From positions 1-12,380 of the forward strand of contig JANWLI010000148.1 in NCBI GenBank assembly GCA_025450975.1: 12,380 nucleotides of DNA, in the 5' to 3' direction. Positions 1-6,291 of this stretch are shown piece after piece. The notes under the pieces are model-generated. The model made no database searches, had not been told where the DNA came from, and was given only the letters and a program-made list of their open reading frames with translations. Source of the DNA: Candidatus Kapaibacterium sp. GTDB lineage: Bacteria > Bacteroidota > Ignavibacteria > Palsa-1295. A program made the translations under genes and the position numbers. Each line of letters opens with the position of its first letter. Position 1 is the stretch's first letter.

Positions 1-190
1 AAGTGTGGATATAGACTGTCAGGAGGCATAACCGACCTCGTATATCCGCAGAAAATTCCGTACAGGCTATCGTAAAATTGCAGCTCTTGGGCATGAGCGA
101 GTCAACCGGGAGCAACACGCGCTCCCATTGAGCAGCGAGTGGCGTCGTAAGAGCTATTGCCGCAAGGATGAGTAACGTTCGCGTTTTCAT
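1..190 (-). CDS. Secreted protein of unknown function, N-terminal part only (cut by the left edge)
   Basis: An open frame runs from an ATG at 190-188 to the left edge without a stop (63 complete codons). The first 21 residues are a clear type I signal peptide: basic start MKTR, hydrophobic core LLILAAIALTT, then PLAAQ with likely cleavage before Gln21. The visible mature part begins QWERVLLPVDS and contains three cysteines. It is too short to assign a family, and I do not recognise it. The start is supported by the signal peptide; I see no Shine-Dalgarno sequence. An 11-bp inverted repeat ends 8 nt upstream of the ATG and would lie in the 5' leader. The direction is the same as the next gene, but a 231-bp gap makes a shared transcript uncertain. 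Confidence 0.7.
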   Translation of the reverse strand, partial: MKTRTLLILAAIALTTPLAAQWERVLLPVDSLMPKSCNFTIACTEFSADIRGRLCLLTVYIHT

Positions 191-198
191 AGTAGTAA

Positions 199-233
199 TA
201 CAGAGGGTTAACCCTAGGGAGCAACCCTCTGTA
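199..233 (-). promoter_or_regulatory. Nested palindromes just upstream of the secreted-protein start
   Basis: The arms TACAGAGGGTT (199-209) and AACCCTCTGTA (223-233) are exact reverse complements over 11 bp with a 13-nt spacer. Two further perfect palindromes overlap inside: AGGGTTAACCCT (204-215) and CCCTAGGG (212-219). The structure ends 8 nt before the ATG of the minus-strand gene at 190. It could be an operator bound by a dimeric regulator, or a leader hairpin that limits ribosome access. The choice between these is inference. Confidence 0.5.
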
Positions 234-421
234 GGAATAAATCATTCACATGGATCCCAGTCACACCAGTTGTCGGGGAATGCGCGAATGCTACTGGTTT
301 GTTTTACAATAAGCTTTCGCGAATCACCGATCTTCCGAAGAAATCGAGATATTGTAAATACCTCCCGGAAATGAAGTTAGATCAGCGAATTAACCGCCGA
401 TATGTGCAGCAGTCTCATCGC

Positions 422-2707
422 TTACCATGCAATGAGCTTCCGCGCTTCTGCGGCGATCTTGTCGGCGCTTGGCAGGGTCACATCTTCGTAGGCCTTGGCG
501 AAGCCGACTGGCGCGAAGATCGAGCCGACGCGTATGACGGGCGCATCGAGTGCATCGAAGGCTTGCTCGTTGATGAGCGCGGTGATCTCGCCGCCAAAGC
601 CGCCGGTGATCTTATCTTCGTGCACGACGAGCACGCGGCCGGTCTTGCGAGTCGTCGCTAAGATCGAGTCTATATCGAGCGGATAGAGTGAGCGCAGATC
701 GAGGACGTCGCACTCGATGCCTTCTTCGGCTAGTGCCTTAGCAGCCTGAAGCGAAAGGTGGACGGTGTTGCCGTAGGTGATGATCGAGAGGTTCGAACCT
801 TCGCGGCGCAGACGTGCCTTGCCGAACGGGATGAGCACGTTATCTCCAAGCGGCTGTGTCTTCGCTTGCGGAGCATTGTAGAGCGCTTTCGGTTCGAGAT
901 AGAGTGTTAGGCCGCGCGTACGCATGGCCGTGCGCAAGAGTCCCTGCGCATCGTCAGCAAAACTTGGGACGACGATGCGGACACCGGGAATCGATGTGAA
1001 CGTCGCTTCAAGATTCTGCGAATGGTAGAGACCACCCTGAATGTAGCCGCCCGATGCTAAACGAATGACGATGTTCGGGCAGTACTGGCCTTTCGAGCGC
1101 CAGTATTCGTGCGTGAGTTCGATGAACGACTCCATCGCCGGCCAGAAGTAATCGGCAAACTCGGCGCCTTCGACGACGCACCAGATATTTTCCTGATCGA
1201 CGCGGCAAAATCCGTCGGCTGTGCCGACAATAAAATCTTCTGCGATCGGCGCATTGAAGACGCGCTTCGGGCCGAACTCCTGCTGCATTCCCTTCGAGAC
1301 GTTGAAGACGCCGCCCTTCTCCTTGTTGGCCATGTCCTGGCCCCAGATGAAGGTGTTCGGATTAAGACGAAATTCTTCTTTGAGCGTATGATTGATGCCG
1401 TCAATGAATTTCAGCCCCTCGTTTTTGCCTTTCGGCGTTTCGTAGGGATAGTAGCGAACGTTGATGTTCTCTTCCTGAAACTCGTACGGACCGGGACGCA
1501 CGATGGTTGGCGCTGCGAGTACAAACTCATGGACAGACGACGCATCAACCGTCGGCGCAGCTTCCGCTTTTTCTGCTTCTGCATAGAACGTCGCTGTATT
1601 CTCCTCGTGGATCTTGTCGATCTCTGCCTGCGTCAGGACTCCCTGCGCGATCAGCCAGTTGCCGAACAGCGTGCGAGGGTCGCGCTTTGCTGCATTACCG
1701 ATCTCTTCGGGTGAGCGATAGAGATCGTGACGGTCGGAGTTCGAATGCGAACGCATACGTACGCAATCTGCATGCACGATCGCTGCACCTTTGCCGGCGC
1801 GGCACCACTCGTATGCTTCCTGCATTGCGCGGTACGAGTCGAGCACGTCTGTGCCGTCGCAATACGCGATCAAAAGATTTGCAAAGCCCCGGAAGTTATC
1901 GGCAACGCGCGTGTTGGCCGTCTGATCGTAGACGGGGACGGAGATGCCGTATTTATTATTCTGGATCACGAAGATGGCAGGTACCATCTCTTTCGAAGCG
2001 CCATTGAGCGCTTCGTAGAAAAATCCTTCGGAGCATCCGGACTCGCCACCGGAGAAGATCGAAACTGCGTCGAGGCCGTAGTACTTGATCGCACGCGCAC
2101 AACCGGTCACATGCTGTGCGTGGTTGTTCGTCAGCGACGAGCCGTTCTGAATGCCGACCGACTGTTTGGCAAAGTGATTCGACATGTGGCGTCCGCCGCC
2201 GGCGATGTCGGTCTCTTTAGATAATCCGTTGAGGACGATCTCTTCGACCGTGATCCCACCTGCAAGGCAGGTCATTAGGTCGCGATAGTACGGAAACAGG
2301 TAATCCTGTTTCTGGCGAAACGACACTCCCATGGCAAGCTGAATGCCTTCATGTCCGGCACATGGAGCGTGGTAGCTCCAGCCCATTGCTTTCTTCAGAT
2401 AGTTCGCGGCTTGGTCGTCGCACATTCTGCCGAGATCCATGAGGCGATACCATTCGACGAGCGTCTTTGCCGGAACACCTGCCTGCTTGAGCGTACCACG
2501 GTAGGACATGGAGCCATCGGCATTCGGACCGGTAAGCATGGCGCCATTGGGCATTGCCTCAAGGCTCGCGGGAGTAACGTCGAAGGCGAAATCGCGCTCG
2601 AGGTCGGAAGCCGTTGTCGGCTGCCAATTATTCTTGAGCGCCTGCCCGTTCGTCCCCGAGGCTGTTTTTATCTTCTCTGCCACAACTTTCTTCGTTTTCG
2701 TCGCCAT
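422..2707 (-). CDS. 2-oxoacid dehydrogenase E1, alpha and beta fused (branched-chain/pyruvate type)
   Basis: Thiamine-diphosphate decarboxylase of a 2-oxoacid dehydrogenase complex, in one 761-aa chain. The alpha part covers about residues 80-385: the YYRD loop near 140, GGGRHMSNH at 170-178, the cofactor motif from G221-E222 to N250-N251, and a loop HSNSDRHDLYRS (321-332) like that of branched-chain E1. The beta part covers about 430-761: GQDM at 456-459, PIAE ending in E490 (expected cofactor-ring Glu), GGLYHSQ with H562, and a transketolase C-terminal domain from about 615 (LRSLYPLD, HEDKITGGFGGE). The usual Mg-binding GDG reads GES (221-223), an Asp to Glu change. Such fused E1 proteins are common in Bacteroidota and relatives. 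Substrate cannot be decided from sequence. No E2 or E3 gene is in view, so its complex partners lie elsewhere. The first 30 residues are Lys/Thr-rich and outside the fold. Confidence 0.93.
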   Translation of the reverse strand: MATKTKKVVAEKIKTASGTNGQALKNNWQPTTASDLERDFAFDVTPASLEAMPNGAMLTGPNADGSMSYRGTLKQAGVPAKTLVEWYRLMDLGRMCDDQAANYLKKAMGWSYHAPCAGHEGIQLAMGVSFRQKQDYLFPYYRDLMTCLAGGITVEEIVLNGLSKETDIAGGGRHMSNHFAKQSVGIQNGSSLTNNHAQHVTGCARAIKYYGLDAVSIFSGGESGCSEGFFYEALNGASKEMVPAIFVIQNNKYGISVPVYDQTANTRVADNFRGFANLLIAYCDGTDVLDSYRAMQEAYEWCRAGKGAAIVHADCVRMRSHSNSDRHDLYRSPEEIGNAAKRDPRTLFGNWLIAQGVLTQAEIDKIHEENTATFYAEAEKAEAAPTVDASSVHEFVLAAPTIVRPGPYEFQEENINVRYYPYETPKGKNEGLKFIDGINHTLKEEFRLNPNTFIWGQDMANKEKGGVFNVSKGMQQEFGPKRVFNAPIAEDFIVGTADGFCRVDQENIWCVVEGAEFADYFWPAMESFIELTHEYWRSKGQYCPNIVIRLASGGYIQGGLYHSQNLEATFTSIPGVRIVVPSFADDAQGLLRTAMRTRGLTLYLEPKALYNAPQAKTQPLGDNVLIPFGKARLRREGSNLSIITYGNTVHLSLQAAKALAEEGIECDVLDLRSLYPLDIDSILATTRKTGRVLVVHEDKITGGFGGEITALINEQAFDALDAPVIRVGSIFAPVGFAKAYEDVTLPSADKIAAEARKLIAW

Positions 2708-2778
2708 TTACGCCTATCCAAAACCGATAAGTGGCAGAAAACAAGCCGGAACAGGATTTGGTGCTATGGGTAGTTGCG

Positions 2779-2808
2779 ACAACTGTTGTAAAATAGTAGT
2801 GTTTTACA
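2779..2808 (+). promoter_or_regulatory. Two overlapping inverted repeats in the divergent gap, upstream of the TonB-C lipoprotein
   Basis: In the 104-bp gap between the divergent E1 and lipoprotein genes, ACAACTGTTGT (2779-2789) is a perfect 5+1+5 palindrome. TGTAAAA (2787-2793) and TTTTACA (2802-2808) form a 7+8+7 dyad that ends 3 nt before the GTG at 2812. The position suits an operator or promoter control site for the lipoprotein gene, and possibly for both divergent genes. I see no convincing -35/-10 pair here. Confidence 0.35.
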
Positions 2809-2811
2809 TGT

Positions 2812-3333
2812 GTGAAACTTCCTCTTTTCCTGCTGTTTCTTACCTGTGCCGGATGCACAAAAGAAGCGTTTAACGGGGTTTACCCGGACCTGCGTATGCT
2901 TGAAGAACGGTCGTTCGTAGATCGGATGCCGGTTAAGGAAATTATAGAACGAGAAGTTGATACGATAATCATTAAGGACCTGGAATTCTATCGCTATGAT
3001 GGGATTACCTTTGGTGAGCGTCCCGACCCCAGGTTGAAACTGCAAACGCCCATACGCTTCTCCGAGCCGTTCGGACAACGCTTACACTACCCGGAAATAG
3101 CTAAGCGCAGCGGAATGGAAGGATCCTGTAAGGTACAATTTCTCATTGATAGCTCCGGCCGCGTCAGCCGTATAACCTATCTGGAATACGATTCAAAAGT
3201 TTTTTCAGACGCGATTGAAAAAATGCTGAAAAAGTCTGGAAAAATTCAATCCTTCCCTCCCCTGAAAAAAAAGGAAAAATATGTGCTGGGACAGTTCGAA
3301 GCGGTGTTTAAGCTAAAGCCTCCGAAGCTATAA
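2812..3333 (+). CDS. Lipoprotein with a C-terminal TonB domain
   Basis: A 173-aa protein. The N-terminus MKLPLFLLFLTCAGC is a short lipoprotein signal, with Cys15 as the likely lipidated residue (the -3 position is Cys rather than the usual Leu). Residues about 92-168 match the TonB C-terminal fold: YPEIAKRSGMEG, then KVQFLIDSSGRVSRI, then a helix and a closing strand. TonB normally has a transmembrane anchor and a long Pro-rich linker to pass proton-motive energy to outer-membrane receptors. Here there is a lipid anchor and only about 75 residues between anchor and domain, so classic energy transduction looks unlikely and a periplasmic binding or scaffold role is more plausible (inference). 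GTG is the start; no other start keeps the signal. The gene is visibly richer in AAA, ATA and TTT codons than its neighbours. An A8 run (3266-3273) encodes LKKKEK. The acyl-CoA synthetase starts 17 nt downstream. Confidence 0.8.
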   Translation: MKLPLFLLFLTCAGCTKEAFNGVYPDLRMLEERSFVDRMPVKEIIEREVDTIIIKDLEFYRYDGITFGERPDPRLKLQTPIRFSEPFGQRLHYPEIAKRSGMEGSCKVQFLIDSSGRVSRITYLEYDSKVFSDAIEKMLKKSGKIQSFPPLKKKEKYVLGQFEAVFKLKPPKL

Positions 3334-3338
3334 CGTCG

Positions 3339-3346
3339 TAACTTTG
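3339..3346 (+). promoter_or_regulatory. TAACTTTG element, candidate Bacteroidota-type -7 box with start at the ATG
   Basis: TAACTTTG fits the TAnnTTTG -7 consensus known for the Bacteroidota primary sigma factor. It ends 4 nt before the ATG at 3351, so transcription from it would begin at or very near the start codon, giving a leaderless mRNA. I find no matching -33 TTG at the usual distance of about 20 nt. The same arrangement occurs at 9565-9572. Confidence 0.4.
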
Positions 3347-3350
3347 CTGC

Positions 3351-5162
3351 ATGAAGCGGCAGGAAGACATTCGCACCCTTACAGAGCTGTTGCTCGACCA
3401 CACCAGTGGTCATGTAGGCAGCCTCCCCTATGTATCCCATAAACCGGAACGTGGCAAACCGTACGAAACCCTGACGTATGGTGAATTCAGCACACGTGTC
3501 CGCGCATTTGCTGCCGGACTTGCTGCGCTCGGCGTAAAGCGCGGCGACCGGATCGCTCTGCTCGCAGAGTCGCGTCCCGAATGGCTGATCACTGATTTCG
3601 CGGCCCTTGCGCTTGGCGCCGAAACAGTACCCATGTTTCCGACACTCACGCCGAAGCAGGTGGAGTATGTCCTGCAGCATAGTGGCTCCTCCATCGCCAT
3701 CGTCTCGAACGACGTGCAACTCAGCAAAGTCATCAAGTCTATCCCTGAGCTTATCGATCTGCGGCATATTATCGTGATGAACGAGAGCTTTAATGCAGGT
3801 CCGGTACAGAGTTCGATCCAGTCGTTCAAACGAGTCGAAGAGCTGACAAAGCCGGCCGGCTTCGATTTCGATCGCGCAGCAAATCTCGCAAAGCCCGATG
3901 ACATCATCACGATCATCTACACGAGCGGCACAACCGGCTTGCCGAAAGGTGTGCAGCTCACGCATAGCAACCTGCTTGCCGATATTCGCGGCGCACTTGC
4001 AAATCTTCCGCCCATCGGCGAGACCGATACGTTTCTTTCCTTCCTTCCGCTTTCGCACGGATTCGAGCGGCTTGCTTCCTACCTGCTTTTTTATTGCGGC
4101 GCACATGTAGCATTCGCCGAGTCGGCCGAGACGATCGCCGACAACATGCTCGAAGTCAAGCCGACGATCATGACGGGCGTCCCGCGATTCTTCGAACGTA
4201 TTCACGGACGCATCATGCGCTCGCGCGAAAAACTATCCGGAGCGAAGCTGAAGATCTTTGACTGGTCGCTGAAGATCGGTAAAGAGTGTGGCAAGTCGGT
4301 CGAAGGCGAGCAGCCTTCGGTGTTCGCATTGCTTAAGCGTCCGATAGCAGATGCACTGGTCCTCAAAAAGATCAGAGCTAGAACCGGCGGCAAGATCAGG
4401 TTTTTTGTTTCCGGCGGCGCGGCGCTTTCGGCAGAAGTCGGTCGTGCATTCTCGGCCTTCGGCCTGATCATCATTGAAGGCTATGGTATGACGGAGTCAT
4501 CGCCGGTCATCTCAGTGACGCCGATCGAGAAGGTCAAGTGGGGAGCAGTCGGCAAGCCGATCGCAGGCATCGAAGTGAAGATCGCCGAAGACGGCGAGAT
4601 CCTCACGCGCGGGCCGCACGTCATGAAAGGCTACTACAAAGACGTGCAGGCGACGAGCGAAGCGATCGACTCCGAAGGCTGGCTGCATACGGGCGACATC
4701 GGCATCATCGACAGTGAAGGCTACGTGAAGATCACCGACCGCAAGAAGCACATCTTTGTCTCCGAAGGCGGCAAGAACATTGCGCCCGGACCGATCGAAT
4801 CGCTCTTAACACAATCCAGGTATATCGACCAGGTGATGCTCGTCGGCGATAAGCGGCTGTTCTGCACCGCGCTCATTGTGCCTGATTACGATGCGATGAA
4901 GGAAACGTTGAATGTCGCAAATCTCTCGCATGCGGAGATCGTCGGACGTCAGGACGCGCAGGACCTCATGGCAAAAGAGCTTGAAGTATTTCAGAAAGAG
5001 CTTGCATCGTATGAGCGTGTGCGGCGGTTTGCTCTTCTGCCGGAAGCATTTACCGTTGAGAACGAACTGATGACGCCAACACTGAAAGTAAAACGCAAAG
5101 TTGTCGAGGCGCGGTATAAGGAGTTGATCGACTCGCTCTACGCGTCGTTACCTGCAAAGTAA
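3351..5162 (+). CDS. Long-chain acyl-CoA synthetase (AMP-forming), FadD15-like
   Basis: Activates a fatty acid to acyl-AMP and then acyl-CoA, for beta-oxidation or lipid synthesis. It is 603 aa, the usual length of the long FadD15-type family. Motifs appear in order: the P-loop YTSGTTGLPKG (190-200), FLPLSHGFER (231-240), GVPRFFERI (276-284), the adenine/acyl motif EGYGMTESSP (376-385), GWLHTGD with D449, the hinge ITDRKKHIFVSEGGKNIAPG (461-480), and TPTLKVKR near the end with K579 as the probable catalytic Lys. All key residues are present. It probably acts at the inner face of the membrane or in the cytosol. There is no Shine-Dalgarno sequence; instead TAACTTTG lies 4 nt before the ATG. It may also be read through from the lipoprotein gene 17 nt upstream. 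Substrate chain length is inferred from family only. Confidence 0.93.
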   Translation: MKRQEDIRTLTELLLDHTSGHVGSLPYVSHKPERGKPYETLTYGEFSTRVRAFAAGLAALGVKRGDRIALLAESRPEWLITDFAALALGAETVPMFPTLTPKQVEYVLQHSGSSIAIVSNDVQLSKVIKSIPELIDLRHIIVMNESFNAGPVQSSIQSFKRVEELTKPAGFDFDRAANLAKPDDIITIIYTSGTTGLPKGVQLTHSNLLADIRGALANLPPIGETDTFLSFLPLSHGFERLASYLLFYCGAHVAFAESAETIADNMLEVKPTIMTGVPRFFERIHGRIMRSREKLSGAKLKIFDWSLKIGKECGKSVEGEQPSVFALLKRPIADALVLKKIRARTGGKIRFFVSGGAALSAEVGRAFSAFGLIIIEGYGMTESSPVISVTPIEKVKWGAVGKPIAGIEVKIAEDGEILTRGPHVMKGYYKDVQATSEAIDSEGWLHTGDIGIIDSEGYVKITDRKKHIFVSEGGKNIAPGPIESLLTQSRYIDQVMLVGDKRLFCTALIVPDYDAMKETLNVANLSHAEIVGRQDAQDLMAKELEVFQKELASYERVRRFALLPEAFTVENELMTPTLKVKRKVVEARYKELIDSLYASLPAK

Positions 5163-5188
5163 ATTTGCTGAAGAACATGCCACAGATT

Positions 5189-5217
5189 TTGTAAAAAAAA
5201 TAGACGTACGGTACTCT
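5189..5217 (+). promoter_or_regulatory. Candidate sigma-70-like promoter of the VOC-fold gene
   Basis: TTGTAA (5189-5194) and TACTCT (5212-5217) are separated by 17 nt, which would start transcription near 5224, about 35 nt before the ATG at 5259. A TATATT at 5230-5235 is an alternative -10 box but has no good -35 partner. A clear ribosome binding site, AGGAG (5249-5253), follows 5 nt before the ATG. Confidence 0.4.
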
Positions 5218-5258
5218 TAAAATCTTTAGTATATTCATACACACTTTTAGGAGCACCT

Positions 5259-5705
5259 ATGCCAGTTAAACATAAGCCCGAGGGCTACAATACTGTTATC
5301 CCCTATATTATGGTCAGCGACGCGGCTAAACTTATTGCCGATCTGAAGACGATCTTCGGCGCAACGCAGATGGACGTCCACACTGACGAATCTGGCCAGA
5401 TCCGCCACGGCGAAGTCAAGATCGGCGACTCCGTGATCATGCTCGCAGAAGGCGGCGGGCCGTATCCGGTCGCGCCAGTGAGCATCTTCGTGTATGTGCC
5501 CGATGTCGATGCCTGCTACCAACGTGCGATGGATCAAGGACTTACGTCCGTCACCGAGCCAAAAGATCAGTTCTATGGCGACCGAAGCGCCTGCTTTAAG
5601 GACCATAGCGGCAATACCTGGTATGCGGCGACGCATGTCGAGGATGTGACGCCGGAAGAGATGCAGCGCCGGATGGAGGCCATGGCTCAAAAAGAAGCTG
5701 CCTAA
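5259..5705 (+). CDS. Glyoxalase/VOC-fold protein, PhnB-like
   Basis: A 148-aa protein of the vicinal-oxygen-chelate fold. It begins with VIPYIMVSDAAKLIADLKTIFGA (family pattern: strand, then a helix with Ala/Phe). It continues with HGEVKIGDSVIML (50-62), a second beta-alpha module from about 74 (SIFVYVPDVDACYQRAMDQG), and the signature YGDRSACFKDHSGNTW (106-121), followed by THVEDVTPEEMQRR. This tail is typical of the small PhnB-like group, whose members include antibiotic-resistance look-alikes and uncharacterised enzymes, so no substrate can be named. The start is supported by AGGAG 5 nt upstream. The protein is cytosolic. It has its own candidate promoter, and a strong promoter for the next gene begins 5 nt after its stop. 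Confidence 0.88.
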   Translation: MPVKHKPEGYNTVIPYIMVSDAAKLIADLKTIFGATQMDVHTDESGQIRHGEVKIGDSVIMLAEGGGPYPVAPVSIFVYVPDVDACYQRAMDQGLTSVTEPKDQFYGDRSACFKDHSGNTWYAATHVEDVTPEEMQRRMEAMAQKEAA

Positions 5706-5710
5706 GGGAC

Positions 5711-5739
5711 TTGCAAATCCGAAAATAATATTGTATATT
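5711..5739 (+). promoter_or_regulatory. Sigma-70-like promoter of the structured leader
   Basis: TTGCAA (5711-5716) and TATATT (5734-5739) are spaced by exactly 17 nt with an AT-rich spacer, the best -35/-10 pair in the window. The expected start, about 7 nt downstream, is G5746, which is the first base of the first leader hairpin. Confidence 0.6.
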
Positions 5740-5745
5740 AGCACT

Positions 5746-5872
5746 GACCGGAAATACTCCGGTCGGATGATAGCGGAATAACTCCTCAAAGCCTATTCTG
5801 CCCCCTGACGGTTTAGTTTGGCCGTCTGTTTGCTCACCTTCCAGCCCCACCTGGGAGAAATCGATACTATGT
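5746..5872 (+). promoter_or_regulatory. Structured 5' leader with four tandem hairpins; the last one holds the ribosome-binding sequence
   Basis: Four hairpins follow one another. H1: GACCGG 5746-5751 with CCGGTC 5759-5764 (7-nt loop). H2: GCGGAATA 5773-5780 with TATTCTGC 5794-5801 (one G-U). H3: GACGGT 5807-5812 with GCCGTC 5821-5826 (one U-G). H4: CTTCCAG 5838-5844 with CTGGGAG 5851-5857 (one U-G). All imperfect pairs are G-U in + strand RNA and would be A-C mismatches in the opposite strand, which supports a + strand RNA structure. The right arm of H4 contains GGGAG (5853-5857), the only Shine-Dalgarno-like sequence before the small gene. I cannot match it to a riboswitch or sRNA family that I know. 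Confidence 0.45.
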
Positions 5873-6073
5873 ATGCGTGGATTTAAGCAATTCTCTATTG
5901 TGCTGTTTCTGGCGTCGTTCTTTTTTGGGCTGTTGTTTGACGTCGTCAACCGTGAAATGCCGGAAAACTGGATTCCTTCGGTTTCTACCTTAGAAGAAGC
6001 CCAACAGGTGATCGCAAAGGCATTCTCATCGACATTCGAGGTAGATAGATCGCTGACAGCAGGAATTCGGTAA
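5873..6073 (+). CDS. Small membrane or secreted protein of unknown function (66 aa)
   Basis: An open frame of 66 codons. Residues 6-23 (QFSIVLFLASFFFGLLFD) are strongly hydrophobic, a signal anchor or uncleaved signal. The remaining approximately 43 residues are polar and include a predicted helix (STLEEAQQVIAKAF, 38-51). I do not recognise the family. Support comes from the strong promoter 5711-5739 and the leader in front of it. Against it are its short length and the weak start context: GGGAG lies 15 nt upstream and is buried in a hairpin. An ATG at 5869, 4 nt earlier in another frame, opens a five-codon peptide (MYAWI, stop at 5884-5886) that overlaps this start. The leader could instead be a noncoding RNA and this frame incidental. 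Confidence 0.5.
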   Translation: MRGFKQFSIVLFLASFFFGLLFDVVNREMPENWIPSVSTLEEAQQVIAKAFSSTFEVDRSLTAGIR

Positions 6074-6182
6074 TTTCTCTCTTCCGGTTCGTCATCTCAC
6101 CGATCAACACACGTTCGATGTTGTCGTCGGCTGTCGTCTATATCTTATAGGTTTTCAGGATTCACTATACAATACAAACGTA

Positions 6183-6198
6183 GTACCAAAGTTGGTAC
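6183..6198. promoter_or_regulatory. 16-bp palindrome, candidate operator
   Basis: GTACCAAAGTTGGTAC consists of two exact 7-bp half sites (GTACCAA and TTGGTAC) around AG. It lies 137 bp upstream of the repeat-protein start at 6336, in a gap without genes. Its size and symmetry suit a dimeric repressor or activator. No regulator gene is in the window to pair it with. Confidence 0.4.
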
Positions 6199-6231
6199 GT
6201 CAATTGTGTTCTCCTAAGTCGTTGTAGATTA

Positions 6232-6258
6232 ATAAATGCGTCGTCATAACGCATTTAT
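6232..6258 (+). repeat. Perfect 10-bp inverted repeat (leader hairpin, operator or terminator remnant)
   Basis: ATAAATGCGT (6232-6241) and ACGCATTTAT (6249-6258) are exact reverse complements with a 7-nt loop. No T-run follows on either side, so an intrinsic terminator for the upstream small gene is unlikely. The repeat precedes the second hairpin by 6 nt, and both lie in the probable leader of the gene at 6336. Confidence 0.45.
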
Positions 6259-6264
6259 ATGTGC

Positions 6265-6291
6265 CCTATGTGTAACTTTATACACAATAGG
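6265..6291 (+). repeat. Second hairpin with a one-base bulge
   Basis: CCTATGTGTA (6265-6274) pairs with TACACAATAGG (6281-6291) over 10 bp with one bulged A and a 6-nt loop. It has the same total length (27 nt) as the hairpin at 6232-6258. It ends 44 nt before the ATG at 6336. Confidence 0.4.

Noticed and set aside
316..323. TTCGCGAA palindrome in the gap 234-421
   Set aside because: An isolated 8-bp palindrome is expected by chance; I see no terminator or other structure in this gap.
168..374. Plus-strand open frame upstream of the E1 stop
   Set aside because: It overlaps the start region of the signal-peptide gene and the palindromes, and its product has no recognisable feature.
789..800. 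GGTTCGAACCT resembling a tRNA T-arm
   Set aside because: It lies inside the E1 coding region (encodes EGSN) and no acceptor, D or anticodon arms surround it.
3266..3280. A8-GG-A5 run, with A AAA AAG in frame, as a programmed frameshift site
   Set aside because: It lies within the TonB-C domain, the reading frame continues normally to a proper end, and no downstream stimulatory structure is evident.
3246..4205. Long open frame antisense to the acyl-CoA synthetase (319 codons)
   Set aside because: It is a mirror of a well-conserved gene; its translation is Cys/Arg-rich with no recognisable motif and no start signals.
5746..5764. Hairpin H1 as a terminator of the VOC gene
   Set aside because: It lacks a following T-run and sits exactly at the predicted start of the next transcript.
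5247..5789. Antisense frame of 180 codons over the VOC gene
   Set aside because: The sense frame has the VOC signature and a good ribosome binding site; the antisense frame runs through the promoter and leader hairpin of the next gene.
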